From: Bacillota bacterium
Lineage (GTDB): Bacteria > Bacillota > Clostridia > Peptostreptococcales > Anaerovoracaceae
Length of the DNA stretch: 64,000 bases
Assembly: GCA_019420305.1 (NCBI GenBank)
Contig: JAHZHL010000035.1
Location: 152,834-216,833 of the forward strand
Direction: 5' to 3'
Part shown: in pieces, positions 51,432-60,178 of the stretch
How positions within the stretch are numbered: the stretch's first letter is position 1
Layout: each line of letters starts with the position of its first letter
The notes under the pieces: generated by a model
What the model saw: the letters and a program-made list of their open reading frames with translations, nothing else
The model's database searches: none
Told to the model about the DNA's origin: nothing
Translations under genes and position numbers: made by a program

Positions 51432-52053
51432 CGCTTCCCGCCTCCTTTTCCTTCTTCGTATATCCGGCGCGCAGCTTATAATTCCTGGATTTTCTCATCT
51501 GCCTGGCCGCCGCGCGTACCAGAGCCTTTGTTCCAACCGCCGCGCCTACACACAAAAGCGCCATAATTCCGGAAGCCACCAATCCGATACCAATTAAAAA
51601 AAGGCTTCCGCTCAAGCTCGCGCCCAGTCCGGCAATTCCTGCCGCGACAAAAGCGATTCCTCCCAGGCAGCAGGCTCCCAGGCTGACAATCAGGGCCACC
51701 AGCACAACCAGCGCGCAGAAGAACACAGCAAACGCGCAGATTCCCAGCGCGATGGCTACCGGAAGCGCCACCGGAGCGGCAAAGACTCCCAGCACAACCC
51801 ATAGAAGGGCGGTAAGTCCTTTTTTTGCGGAACGGGAATTTCCCGGTTCATCCAGCTGCCGTACCGCATAGTCGGCTTTGATCTGTGTGGCGATTTTCGA
51901 CGGGCTTCCCAGATCTTTGATTGCCTGCTGTTCCCTTTCCGGTCCCGCTTCGTCAAAATATTCGCTGTAGTATTCCATAGCCGCCTGCACTTCCTCTTTG
52001 GGAAGCTTTGACAGTTCGGCAGCCAGCTGATTCATAAAGTCCTGTCTGTTCAT
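51424..52053 (-). CDS. DUF1700 membrane protein
   Basis: 209-residue protein: an N-terminal helical domain (FMNQLAAELSKLPKEEVQAAMEYYSEYFDEAG, about 5-37) typical of DUF1700, then several hydrophobic helices (about 80-185) and a basic tail. It is encoded with PadR (4-base ATGA overlap) and a DUF4097 protein, a frequent trio in Firmicutes thought to sense envelope state. The exact action is unknown. Confidence 0.86.
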   Translation of the reverse strand: MNRQDFMNQLAAELSKLPKEEVQAAMEYYSEYFDEAGPEREQQAIKDLGSPSKIATQIKADYAVRQLDEPGNSRSAKKGLTALLWVVLGVFAAPVALPVAIALGICAFAVFFCALVVLVALIVSLGACCLGGIAFVAAGIAGLGASLSGSLFLIGIGLVASGIMALLCVGAAVGTKALVRAAARQMRKSRNYKLRAGYTKKEKEAGSDA

Positions 52054-52367
52054 TCCGTTTCACCCCCGCTTAATAAGGAGTCAATCTGCTCCTTATATTC
52101 CTTCCATTCCTTCTTGTAAATTTCAAATTGTTCTTTTCCCTTGTCTGTCACGCTGTAGTACCTTCGGTTCCTCCCCTGATAGGGCTGGTCGTAGGTCCGC
52201 AGATATTCATTTTTCTGCAGACGCCGCAGTACCGGATACAAGGTTGATTCCGATATATCCAGCACCTGTTTCATGGACTGGGTAAGCACATATCCGTAGG
52301 TATCCCCTTTTGACAGTACCGAAAGTACACACGCTTCCAGCAGGGCCGATTCAATTTTAAAGCCCAT
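52050..52367 (-). CDS. PadR family transcriptional repressor
   Basis: 105-residue winged-helix regulator (ALLEACVLSVLSKGDTYGYVLTQ ... ISESTLYPVLRRLQKNEYLRTYDQP ... GRNRRYYSVTDKGKEQ). The ATG at 52367 has AAGGAG 5 bases upstream; the GTG two codons earlier overlaps that site. It leads the operon and probably represses its own promoter, where a 13-base palindrome covers the -10. Confidence 0.92.
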   Translation of the reverse strand: MGFKIESALLEACVLSVLSKGDTYGYVLTQSMKQVLDISESTLYPVLRRLQKNEYLRTYDQPYQGRNRRYYSVTDKGKEQFEIYKKEWKEYKEQIDSLLSGGETE

Positions 52368-52409
52368 AACCACTCCTTCTTTCTTGTATTATATTATTGA
52401 ACGATTAAT

Positions 52410-52438
52410 ACTATACATTGTATAATATTGTTTGTCAA
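52410..52438 (-). promoter_or_regulatory. padR operon promoter with operator palindrome
   Basis: TTGACA (52433-52438), 17-base spacer, TATAGT (52410-52415) on the minus strand. The palindrome TATAC-ATT-GTATA (52412-52424) overlaps the -10, as expected for PadR autoregulation. Confidence 0.8.
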
Positions 52439-52440
52439 GC

Positions 52441-52783
52441 TTTATAAGTATCGATTTTTTTCTTGTATTGCCGAATCAAAAGGAGACTGACAGGACTGCG
52501 CGTAACAAATTAAAATTTTTCGCATTTGTTACTAAATTTCCAAGGCTTTCAGACCGTGAATTCGCTAAATATACCCAGAAATAGGGTAACCACAGGAATA
52601 GGGCTCCTGGAATTCCGCATTTTTTATAAACAAATAAAAATTATCGCAAAGTGTTGATAAAAAAAGTGGAAATGACGGAATCAAAGATTCCTATTTCCAA
52701 ATGCTGACCGCAGGGGTCAGCGCATTTAAGGTACTTTCTTTGAAATTCCGGAAATATCGTTTTAACGATATTTCCTACATTAT
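52441..52783. other. AT-rich non-coding stretch with three adjacent hairpins
   Basis: No gene seen. Three hairpins stand in a row: GGAAAT-GGAATC/GATTCC-ATTTCC (52668-52698), AAATGCTGACC/GGTCAGC-ATTT (52699-52727) and GGAAATATCGTT/AACGATATTTCC (52750-52775). The first half (52441-52660) has no clear feature. It may be a small RNA or a mobile-element remnant. Confidence 0.5.
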
Positions 52784-52830
52784 AAAAAAAGGAGCCGCGC
52801 GCATCGGAATTGCTCAGATACGCCGGCTCC
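52784..52830 (-). terminator. Terminator of the coaX-dusB operon
   Basis: GGAGCCG (52791-52797) pairs with CGGCTCC (52824-52830), abutting the dusB stop; seven T residues follow on the minus strand. Confidence 0.88.
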
Positions 52831-53787
52831 TTAAAGAATCTCTTCAATTGTTCGTTTTAATTCCTCCGCGCTGGTGATCGTATTAATGTTCCTGCGAATC
52901 GCCGCGGCGCCATGAACTCCTTTCAGATACCATCCGGCGTGCTTCCGCATTTCCCGGACTGCGGCATACTCGCCCTTTTCCGCAAGCATTCGCTCCAGAT
53001 GAATCCGCATCATACGGACTTTTTCCTCCAGTGTCGGCGCGGGCGGGACTTCCTCTCCCCGCCAGATGGCCAGCGCGTCCCGAAAAATCCAGGGGTTTCC
53101 CAACGCGCCCCTCGCGATCATTACCAGATCACATCCGGTCTCCGCCAGCATACGGTTGGCGTCCTCACCGGAAAACACATCTCCGTTTCCGATAACCGGA
53201 ATAGATACCGCCTCTTTTACCTTTCGGATCATGTTCCAGTCCGCCTGCCCGGTATAATACTGCTCTCTTGTCCTTCCATGGACGGCAATCGCCGACGCTC
53301 CGGCAGCTTCAATGGCTTTCGCGGTTTCCACCGCGTTAATGCTGTCCGAATCCCATCCGATACGAATTTTTGCCGTTACCGGCTTTTCCGCCGCCCGAAC
53401 CACAGCATATACCAGATCATAAATAAGCTGGGGATTCTTTAAAAGCGCGGAACCTTCCCCGTTTTTTACAACTTTTGGCACCGGACATCCCATATTAAGA
53501 TCAATTCCCGCATTGCGGCGCGGTCGCAGTTCTCTCGCCGCATGAGCCAGAATTTCCGGATCACTGCCGAACAGCTGATAAAAGATCGGCTCTTCTCCCT
53601 CCGCGATGTTCAAAAGCCTCTCCGTATTTTTGTCTTTATACCAGAGTCCCTTTCCGCTGATCATTTCCGAATAAACCAGTGCCGCTCCCTGCTCTTTGGC
53701 GAGGCTCCTTGTGGACGCGTCTGTGATGCCTGCCAATGGAGCCAGGACAAAAGGATTTTCAAGTTCTATCGTTCCGATCCGGATCAT
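52831..53787 (-). CDS. dusB: tRNA-dihydrouridine synthase (DusB type)
   Basis: 318-residue FMN enzyme that reduces uridines in tRNA. LAPLAGITDASTRSLA at the N terminus, the catalytic Cys in NMGCPVPKVVKNGEGSALL, AVHGRTREQYYTGQADW and IGNGDVFSGEDA are the family motifs. It overlaps coaX by 4 bases (ATGA). Confidence 0.95.
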   Translation of the reverse strand: MIRIGTIELENPFVLAPLAGITDASTRSLAKEQGAALVYSEMISGKGLWYKDKNTERLLNIAEGEEPIFYQLFGSDPEILAHAARELRPRRNAGIDLNMGCPVPKVVKNGEGSALLKNPQLIYDLVYAVVRAAEKPVTAKIRIGWDSDSINAVETAKAIEAAGASAIAVHGRTREQYYTGQADWNMIRKVKEAVSIPVIGNGDVFSGEDANRMLAETGCDLVMIARGALGNPWIFRDALAIWRGEEVPPAPTLEEKVRMMRIHLERMLAEKGEYAAVREMRKHAGWYLKGVHGAAAIRRNINTITSAEELKRTIEEIL

Positions 53788-54575
53788 TTTTTCCGCCGAT
53801 TCTTCCTGTAGATCATTTCCAGGCCTTCCAGGGTAAGCATCTTGTCCACATGATCAATGCAGTCAACCCCATTGTCGATCAGGGTAGCCAGCCCGCCTGT
53901 GGCAATTACCTTTACCGGCTCGTCTGTCTCGCTGTACTCCTGGAGTTCCTTCTTCATCTTCCTTACGATGTAGTCTACCATTCCCATATGTCCGTATACC
54001 AGCCCCGACTGCATACTCTGAATGGTATTCCTGCAGATCACGCTGCCCGGCTCTTCCAACTCTACTTTTGGAAGCTTTGCTGTCTTCTCAAACAAGGCTT
54101 CCGAAGAAATTTTCAGGCCCGGTCCGATTGTTCCTCCCAGATATTCCGCTTTTTCCGAAACCGCGCAGAAAGTAGTCGCTGTTCCAAAATCAATGATAAT
54201 CAGCGGGCCCCCATACTTGGCATGAGCGGCCACTGCGTTTACAATCCGATCCGCGCCTACCTGTTTGGGGTTATCATATTTTACAATCAACCCGGTCTTG
54301 ATCCCCGGACCGATTACGATTGCTCTTTTATTAAAATATTTCATGGACAGGTGCTGAAGGGTGAACAGTACGGAAGGGACTACCGTTGAAATGATAATAT
54401 CCTCCACATCCTCCATCTTCAGACCTACATACTGGAAAAGCTGGTTGACGACCATGCCGTATTCATCCGCGCTTTTATTGTTGTCCGTCTCCAGTCTCCA
54501 ATTCTGTATCAGTGCTCCGTCTTTGAACACTCCCAGTACGATATTCGTATTTCCTACGTCAAATGCCAGTAGCAT
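53784..54575 (-). CDS. coaX: Type III pantothenate kinase
   Basis: 263-residue ASKHA-fold kinase that starts coenzyme A synthesis. DVGNTNIVLGVF at the N terminus (phosphate loop), GADRIVNAVAAHAKYGGPLIIIDFGTATTF in the middle, and GGTIGPGL. The ATG at 54575 has AAAGGAG 10 bases upstream. A frame from 54617 would add an unlikely basic lead. It is operonic with dusB. Confidence 0.96.
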   Translation of the reverse strand: MLLAFDVGNTNIVLGVFKDGALIQNWRLETDNNKSADEYGMVVNQLFQYVGLKMEDVEDIIISTVVPSVLFTLQHLSMKYFNKRAIVIGPGIKTGLIVKYDNPKQVGADRIVNAVAAHAKYGGPLIIIDFGTATTFCAVSEKAEYLGGTIGPGLKISSEALFEKTAKLPKVELEEPGSVICRNTIQSMQSGLVYGHMGMVDYIVRKMKKELQEYSETDEPVKVIATGGLATLIDNGVDCIDHVDKMLTLEGLEMIYRKNRRKK

Positions 54576-54620
54576 GGCTGTGTATCTCCTTTGCTCTGCT
54601 TTTTTTAGACTCCGCAAGCT

Positions 54621-54649
54621 ATTATACTACACCCTGCGCAATTAATAAA
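54621..54649 (-). promoter_or_regulatory. Possible promoter of coaX-dusB
   Basis: TATAAT (54621-54626) with a weak TTTATT at -35 (54644-54649), 17-base spacer, minus strand. Confidence 0.4.
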
Positions 54650-54669
54650 GAAAAATTGTCCTCTAATGG

Positions 54670-54702
54670 AAAACTGGCGGACATGCTCTGCCCGCCAGTT
54701 TT
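54670..54702 (-). terminator. Terminator of the decarboxylase operon
   Basis: AAAACTGGCGG (54670-54680) and CCGCCAGTTTT (54692-54702) are exact complements, 21 bases beyond the biotin carrier gene. Confidence 0.82.
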
Positions 54703-54723
54703 GAGTTTCCGTTTGGCGATTTC

Positions 54724-55122
54724 CTATTTTAAGGTAACCAGCGCGTCGCCCATATTTACGGACGCGCCCTTCGTTACCAGCACCGCGTCAACCGTGCCTG
54801 CTTCCGGAGCCATGATTTCATTTTCCATCTTCATCGCTTCGAGAATGATCAGAACGTCACCTACATTGACTGCCTGACCCGGGGTTACTTTGATATCGAA
54901 AATAGTTCCCGGCATTGGAGCGCTGATTGTCTGCGCGCCTGCTGCCGCCGCGGGAGCCGGTGCCGATGCCGCTGGCGCAGGAGCAGGAGCCACCGGTGCC
55001 GGTGCAGGAGCTGCGGCCGCCGGCGCTGCCGGGGCTGGCGCGGGTGCTGAAGCCGCAGCGCCCGCTTCTTCCACTTCTACCGCATATACCGTCCCATTTA
55101 CCGTTATGTTATACTTTTTCAT
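54724..55122 (-). CDS. Biotin carboxyl carrier protein of a decarboxylase/carboxyltransferase
   Basis: 132-residue protein carrying CO2 on biotin between the subunits. A short N-terminal part, an Ala-Pro linker of about 45 residues (20-63), then a biotinyl domain with Lys98 in EAMKMENEI. Similar to gcdC/mmdC of Na+-pumping decarboxylases. Last gene of the operon with the carboxyltransferase and OadG-like genes; no membrane beta subunit follows. Confidence 0.92.
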   Translation of the reverse strand: MKKYNITVNGTVYAVEVEEAGAAASAPAPAPAAPAAAAPAPAPVAPAPAPAASAPAPAAAAGAQTISAPMPGTIFDIKVTPGQAVNVGDVLIILEAMKMENEIMAPEAGTVDAVLVTKGASVNMGDALVTLK

Positions 55123-55155
55123 TTCAATTTCCTTCCCTTTCCTGGTAAATTCTTT

Positions 55156-55572
55156 CTAAAACTTTCTGCTTTCTATACAGTCCGCGCGCCCGGCATCTCC
55201 CCATGCCGTCGTTTCACCTGAAACCCTGCGGATTTTTCGCACCACCAGATTATTCGGCGCGTCTCCTTCATACGCCGCGATCGCCGCGGCGATTACCGCA
55301 ATCACATTTTCATCGATAGCGGAATGTTCCGTTATGTCAGCCGCTGCTGAGGGGGGCGCGGCGGCATCCGTCGTCGTCTGCGGCGCCTTATCTCCTTTTT
55401 TCGGACGATAGGTAATCTTTGTCATAAACGCGATACATCCCCATAGCAGGATCAGTACCACAAATGTAATGCCCATGCCCATAACGGTTGTAATTCCCGC
55501 TCCCGCCAGTTTGTCTCCAATAGACAGACTTTGCATGGTTTCCGGATTCGCGAATTGTTCCATCAAACTCAT
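55156..55572 (-). CDS. OadG/MmdD-like small subunit
   Basis: 138-residue protein with one membrane helix (about 24-46, TTVMGMGITFVVLILLWGCIAF) and a Pro/Ala/Thr-rich tail, the pattern of the gamma/delta subunit that anchors Na+-pumping decarboxylases. The ATG at 55572 has GGAGG 8 bases upstream; a GTG three codons earlier overlaps the site. It directly follows the carboxyltransferase gene. Confidence 0.82.
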   Translation of the reverse strand: MSLMEQFANPETMQSLSIGDKLAGAGITTVMGMGITFVVLILLWGCIAFMTKITYRPKKGDKAPQTTTDAAAPPSAAADITEHSAIDENVIAVIAAAIAAYEGDAPNNLVVRKIRRVSGETTAWGDAGRADCIESRKF

Positions 55573-55584
55573 CTGCGCCACCTC

Positions 55585-57126
55585 CTACAGTGGAATATTT
55601 CCGTGTTTCTTCGCCGGCAGAGATTCTCTCTTAGTGCTGAGCATATCCAGCCCGCTAATAATCCGCTGTCTTGCCGTAGCCGGCTCAATTACATCATCTA
55701 CATAACCCATCTCGGCCGCCCGGTACGGGTTATTGAACTGCTCCTCGTATTCAGCTATTTTTTCCTGTTTCTTCGCGGTCGGATCATCTGCCGCTTTGAT
55801 TTCTTTTTTAAACACAATATTAGCGGCTCCTTCGGCACCCATTACCGCAATCTGCGCGCTCGGCCACGCCATAACCAGATCCGCGCCCAATTCTTTGTTA
55901 CACATTCCGATGTAGGCTCCGCCGTATGCTTTTCTCAAAATCATTGTAATCTTTGGAACCGTGGCCTCGCAGTACGCGTACAGCATTTTGGCTCCGTGAC
56001 GGATAATGCCGCCGTACTCCTGATCCGCCCCCGGAAGGAATCCGGGAACATCCTCAATGGTGAGCAGCGGAATATTGAAAGCGTCACACCTTCGAATGAA
56101 TCTTGCCGCCTTGTCAGAAGCGTTAATATCCAGGCATCCCGCCCCGAATTTCGGCTGATTGGCGATCACGCCTACCGTCGCTCCGTCCATCCGGATGAAG
56201 CAGGTTATCATATTCTTCGCGTAATGCGGCATCACATCGAACAGCTTGCCATCATCCGCCAGTTTTCTAATAATTTCATACATGTCATACGCTTTATTTG
56301 GATTTTCCGGAATGATTTCGTTAAATTCCGGAATCATCCGGTTCGGATCATCGTCCGTCGCGTAAACCGGAGCTGTCTCCAGGTTGTTGGAAGGCATGTA
56401 GCTGAGAAGCTCCCTCACCTGCATCAGCGTCTCCGTATCATCCTTTCCGATGAAGTGGGCAACTCCGCTGACCGTATTGTGTGTCATCGCGCCGCCCAGC
56501 TGCTCCGCGGAAATATCTTCGCCTGTAACCGTTTTAATTACTTCCGGTCCGGTTATAAACATCTGGCTGGTTTTGTCTACCATAAAGATAAAATCTGTGA
56601 TAGCAGGTGAGTATACCGCGCCGCCCGCGCAAGGACCCATAATCACAGAAATCTGTGGAATTACGCCCGAAGAAATGGTATTGTTATGAAAAATCTTTCC
56701 AAATCCGGAAAGGGCATTTACGCCTTCCTGAATTCTCGCGCCGCCCGAGTCGTTCAACCCTACAATCGGAGCGCCCATCTTCAGCGCCATCCCCTGAACT
56801 TTGACGATCTTTTCCGCGTGATATTCGCCCAGCGATCCACCCAGTACGGTGAAATCCTGCGCGTACGCGAATACCAGTCTTCCGTCCACGGTTCCGTACC
56901 CGGTCACAACGCCGTCTCCGGGAGCCTTCGTGTCCGCCATGTCGAAGTTCGTGCACCTGTGGGATACAAAGACATCCATTTCAACGAAGCTTCCTTCGTC
57001 GAAGAGGACATTCAGTCGTTCTCTCGCGGTCAGCTTTCCCTTTTTATGCTGCGCGTCAATTCGTTTCTGCCCTCCGCCTAAATTGATTTTTTCTTTCAAC
57101 TGGCGAAGTTCTTCGAGCTTGTTCAT
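55585..57126 (-). CDS. mmdA: Methylmalonyl-CoA decarboxylase / acyl-CoA carboxyltransferase alpha subunit
   Basis: 513-residue crotonase-fold carboxyltransferase homologous to MmdA and PccB. The oxyanion and CoA-binding stretches GGSLGEYHAEKIVKVQGMA, GLNDSGGARIQEG (about 121-133), IMGPCAGGAVYSPA (about 156-169) and GGIIRHGAKMLYAYCEA mark the two halves. AAGGAGG precedes the ATG. With the OadG-like and biotin subunits it forms most of a decarboxylase. Methylmalonyl-CoA is the best guess; glutaconyl-CoA or propionyl-CoA roles cannot be ruled out. Confidence 0.88.
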   Translation of the reverse strand: MNKLEELRQLKEKINLGGGQKRIDAQHKKGKLTARERLNVLFDEGSFVEMDVFVSHRCTNFDMADTKAPGDGVVTGYGTVDGRLVFAYAQDFTVLGGSLGEYHAEKIVKVQGMALKMGAPIVGLNDSGGARIQEGVNALSGFGKIFHNNTISSGVIPQISVIMGPCAGGAVYSPAITDFIFMVDKTSQMFITGPEVIKTVTGEDISAEQLGGAMTHNTVSGVAHFIGKDDTETLMQVRELLSYMPSNNLETAPVYATDDDPNRMIPEFNEIIPENPNKAYDMYEIIRKLADDGKLFDVMPHYAKNMITCFIRMDGATVGVIANQPKFGAGCLDINASDKAARFIRRCDAFNIPLLTIEDVPGFLPGADQEYGGIIRHGAKMLYAYCEATVPKITMILRKAYGGAYIGMCNKELGADLVMAWPSAQIAVMGAEGAANIVFKKEIKAADDPTAKKQEKIAEYEEQFNNPYRAAEMGYVDDVIEPATARQRIISGLDMLSTKRESLPAKKHGNIPL

Positions 57127-57194
57127 ATCTATTTCCTCCTTAACAATTCTGGATGTTTTGTGAAAGGTTTGTCAGTACATTCTGCACCAACCTC

Positions 57195-57227
57195 ACTATA
57201 TCGTAAATCCATCGGTTTTGCAACCGA
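57195..57227 (-). promoter_or_regulatory. Promoter of the mmdA operon with palindrome at -35
   Basis: TTGCAA (57218-57223), 17-base spacer, TATAGT (57195-57200) on the minus strand. TCGGTT-TTGC-AACCGA (57212-57227) covers the -35 and may be an operator. Confidence 0.7.
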
Positions 57228-57287
57228 ATTCCCATTGTATACATTATTCTTACAATTTTGGAATTCGCGAAAATTCAATGATTTTCA

Positions 57288-57322
57288 GAAAAAAGAGGCC
57301 GCCGTCTCGGAAACGGAGCCTC
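57288..57322 (-). terminator. Terminator of glyA
   Basis: An interrupted stem around GAGGC/GCCTC with CCGT/ACGG inside; six T residues follow on the minus strand. Confidence 0.75.
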
Positions 57323-57334
57323 CTGTATTTTCCC

Positions 57335-58579
57335 CTATTTCTGGTACAGCGGATACTTGTCACAAAGCTCTTTTACAATGGCCTTTGCCTGCTCCATGGA
57401 CGCGCTGTCATCCGGATTATCCAGAACCAGCGCCATCGCCTCTACCGTTTTTCTCACATCATCTTCTTTAAATCCTCTGCTGGTCATAGCCGGCGTTCCC
57501 AGACGCAGCCCGCTGGTAACAAACGGACTCTGCGGATCATTTGGAACCGTGTTTTTATTAGTGGTGATATTGGCTTCATCCAGCAGATTTTCCGCTTTCT
57601 TGCCGGTAAGGTTCTTATTCACTAGATTTACCAGTACCAGATGATTATCGGTTCCACCGGAAACCAGGTTAAATCCCTTCTCAATCAGGGATTCTGCCAG
57701 AACCTGCGCGTTGCGGATCACCTGTTCCTGATAATCCTTGAACTCCGGCTGGGCCGCTTCTTTAAAACATACCGCCTTTGCCGCGATTACATGCTCCAGA
57801 GGTCCGCCCTGCGTACCCGGAAAGATTGCTTTGTCGATGGCTTTGGCGTATTTCTCCTTGCAGAGAATCAAGCCGCCTCTCGGTCCTCTCAGAGTTTTAT
57901 GGGTGGTGCTGGTCACAATATCCGCGTATTCTACCGGATTCGGATGATGTCCGGTAGCGACAAGCCCCGCGATGTGGGCCATGTCCACCATCAGGATCGC
58001 GCCGACCTCATCGGCGATCTCTCTGAATTTATCCGTTTCAATGGTTCTCGGATACGCGGACGCCCCCGCTACAATCAACTTTGGCTTATGCTTTAAAGCC
58101 AGTTCCCGTACGTTGTCAAAATCTATTTTTTCTGTCTCCGGGTTGAGCCCGTAAGAGATGAATTTATAGGACTTTCCGGAAATGTTCACTGGAGATCCAT
58201 GGGACAGATGGCCGCCGTTAGACAAGTCCATGCCTAAAACCGGATCGCCGTATTCAAGAACTGCCTGATAAACGGCAGTATTGGCGTTCGCTCCGCAGTG
58301 GGGCTGCACGTTGGCGTGTTCCGCTCCAAAGAGGGATTTTGCCCGCTCAATGGCCAGCGTTTCCACTTCATCTACAAACTCGCATCCTCCATAATACCGT
58401 TTTCCCGGATATCCTTCGGCGTATTTATTCGTCAGAGCGCTTCCCATAGCCTCCATGATTTCAAAATTTACGAAGTTTTCCGATGCGATCATTTCAATTT
58501 TTGTTTCCTGTCTGCCCATTTCACGCTTAATCGCCGCGCTGATTTCAGGGTCAGCCTTGTCCAGATAATTAAAATACAT
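57335..58579 (-). CDS. glyA: Serine hydroxymethyltransferase
   Basis: PLP enzyme converting serine and tetrahydrofolate to glycine and methylene-THF. The 414-residue protein has the PLP lysine in TSTTHKTLRGPRGG (near residue 226), MVDMAHIAGLVATG and QPHCGANANTAVY. AAGGAG precedes the ATG. It follows pucR by 33 bases, so it may share the ftsH-pucR transcript. Confidence 0.96.
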   Translation of the reverse strand: MYFNYLDKADPEISAAIKREMGRQETKIEMIASENFVNFEIMEAMGSALTNKYAEGYPGKRYYGGCEFVDEVETLAIERAKSLFGAEHANVQPHCGANANTAVYQAVLEYGDPVLGMDLSNGGHLSHGSPVNISGKSYKFISYGLNPETEKIDFDNVRELALKHKPKLIVAGASAYPRTIETDKFREIADEVGAILMVDMAHIAGLVATGHHPNPVEYADIVTSTTHKTLRGPRGGLILCKEKYAKAIDKAIFPGTQGGPLEHVIAAKAVCFKEAAQPEFKDYQEQVIRNAQVLAESLIEKGFNLVSGGTDNHLVLVNLVNKNLTGKKAENLLDEANITTNKNTVPNDPQSPFVTSGLRLGTPAMTSRGFKEDDVRKTVEAMALVLDNPDDSASMEQAKAIVKELCDKYPLYQK

Positions 58580-58612
58580 GTACGTCTCCTTTTCTTTTAC
58601 AACATAAGCCGC

Positions 58613-60178
58613 TTAGCTGACAACCCTCTCCAGGCGCTTTAACGCCAACGCGATTGTCAGGCCCGGGATTACGCGATTTCCCGTTATCTCTACACCCAGC
58701 ACATCGTTGATTCGTTTCAGTCTGTACTGGACCGTATTCGTATGGATTCCCATGAATTCCGCCGTTTTTCCGCTGTTCATGCCGGCGTCCAGCACAAAGG
58801 TCTCCAGCGTATCCAACAGCTGTTTTCCTTTGTTTTCTCCCGCGCCTTTAAACGATTCCAGCAGTTCCATGTAGTTCTTTTTTACATAGCCGCCCTGAAG
58901 CTGAATATTAATGCAGTTGCTCACGAGGGCCAGCTCATATTTGGTAAATACCCGTTTGTACGGGAATACATTCTGCACAAAGGACCAGCTTTCACTGATC
59001 AGGCGGTAGGCGTCGCCCGCGCCTTCGATTCCATCCAATCCCGTCACATGGAAAATGCGGACGGTCTTGTCCGCTTTCAGTTCGTTAAAAAGTTTCACAC
59101 AGCTTTTTTTGCCGTCAATCTCCACATCGGGTTCATCCTGATCCTTTAAAATCATGCCGTAGGTCTCATCACCTTCGCTGATTTTCATAATCTGCAGCCC
59201 TTCCTGCTTTTCAAATTCCGCCAGAACACTCTGATTAATCCCTTTCGCAAAAAACACGCTGAGAATATCCTCACCATCGATCCCCGCTTCGTCTTTCAAC
59301 GTATAGGCAAGGCTCTTGTTGCCACGCATGAGAGCTTTAATAAATTCCGCTTTGGCGTCCCGCTCCGGCGTATATTTCCACATCCCCATAGCCAGCTCGA
59401 TAATCTCCGCCAGCTTTGTGATCTCTCCCGCGGAATAGGAATCCTCATTGTCCACAATGAACATAAAATATTTATCATTGTTGATGGTAACCGGCCCCCA
59501 ATAGGTCAGAACTCCGTTTACATCGATCATCGTGTAGACTTCCGACTGTTTTTCCACCTGGTGCTCTTTACCCATTCGAATCGCCTCGGCGATGGTCGTT
59601 TTATGGCGTGTTTCCACCGAAAGGATGGGATTAAAATCCTCACTTAAAAGGATAAGCTGAAAATCGTTGTTAATGGCGGCTTCTCTTACCGCGGACTGGA
59701 AGTTGCTGTGTTTTTCAAAGTTTAAAAGATGAAAAATCGTGTTGCTAATCAGCCGATTGCTAAAGTTATCGCTGTAAAGCACCTTCTCCATAATCTGTGT
59801 AATCACATGGGAAAAATGCACTTTGCTGTCCGACGGCATGACAATCAACGGAAGACCATACGCATCGGCAGCCTCGATCACAGCCGGATCCAGAGAGCGG
59901 ACTACCGCGCCCACATAAAAGACTACCAGAGCCGCGTGACCGTCAGACGCTACCTGTTTTACAATCTGACACTGCTTGGAAACATCGTCCCGCACAGAAA
60001 AGAACCCGGTCAGAAGCAACTCGCCCCCGTCATCGGCGTATGCCTGTATCTCATTAGGCACCGTCGCTTCCAGGACAGATACGGATTTTACATCATTTTC
60101 CATTCCCGCTTCTCCCGCGACAACACGCGCCCCTTTAAACGTGCTTAGCTCCAGACAATCTTTTACTGTAACTTTCAT
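58613..60178 (-). CDS. PucR family transcriptional regulator
   Basis: 521-residue regulator: an N-terminal PucR domain (about 8-125), a central GGDEF-like or GAF-like region, and a C-terminal HTH_30 helix-turn-helix (NSGKTAEFMGIHTNTVQYRLKRINDVLG, about 474-500). AGAGGAAAAATAG upstream overlaps the ftsH stop, so the two are coupled. PucR proteins govern purine or amino acid use; glyA downstream is the obvious local target, by position. Confidence 0.87.
   Translation of the reverse strand: MKVTVKDCLELSTFKGARVVAGEAGMENDVKSVSVLEATVPNEIQAYADDGGELLLTGFFSVRDDVSKQCQIVKQVASDGHAALVVFYVGAVVRSLDPAVIEAADAYGLPLIVMPSDSKVHFSHVITQIMEKVLYSDNFSNRLISNTIFHLLNFEKHSNFQSAVREAAINNDFQLILLSEDFNPILSVETRHKTTIAEAIRMGKEHQVEKQSEVYTMIDVNGVLTYWGPVTINNDKYFMFIVDNEDSYSAGEITKLAEIIELAMGMWKYTPERDAKAEFIKALMRGNKSLAYTLKDEAGIDGEDILSVFFAKGINQSVLAEFEKQEGLQIMKISEGDETYGMILKDQDEPDVEIDGKKSCVKLFNELKADKTVRIFHVTGLDGIEGAGDAYRLISESWSFVQNVFPYKRVFTKYELALVSNCINIQLQGGYVKKNYMELLESFKGAGENKGKQLLDTLETFVLDAGMNSGKTAEFMGIHTNTVQYRLKRINDVLGVEITGNRVIPGLTIALALKRLERVVS

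Noticed and set aside
54890..55159. Low-complexity Ala/Gly-rich plus-strand frames opposite the biotin carrier
   Set aside because: They mirror the Ala-Pro linker codons of the real gene on the other strand.
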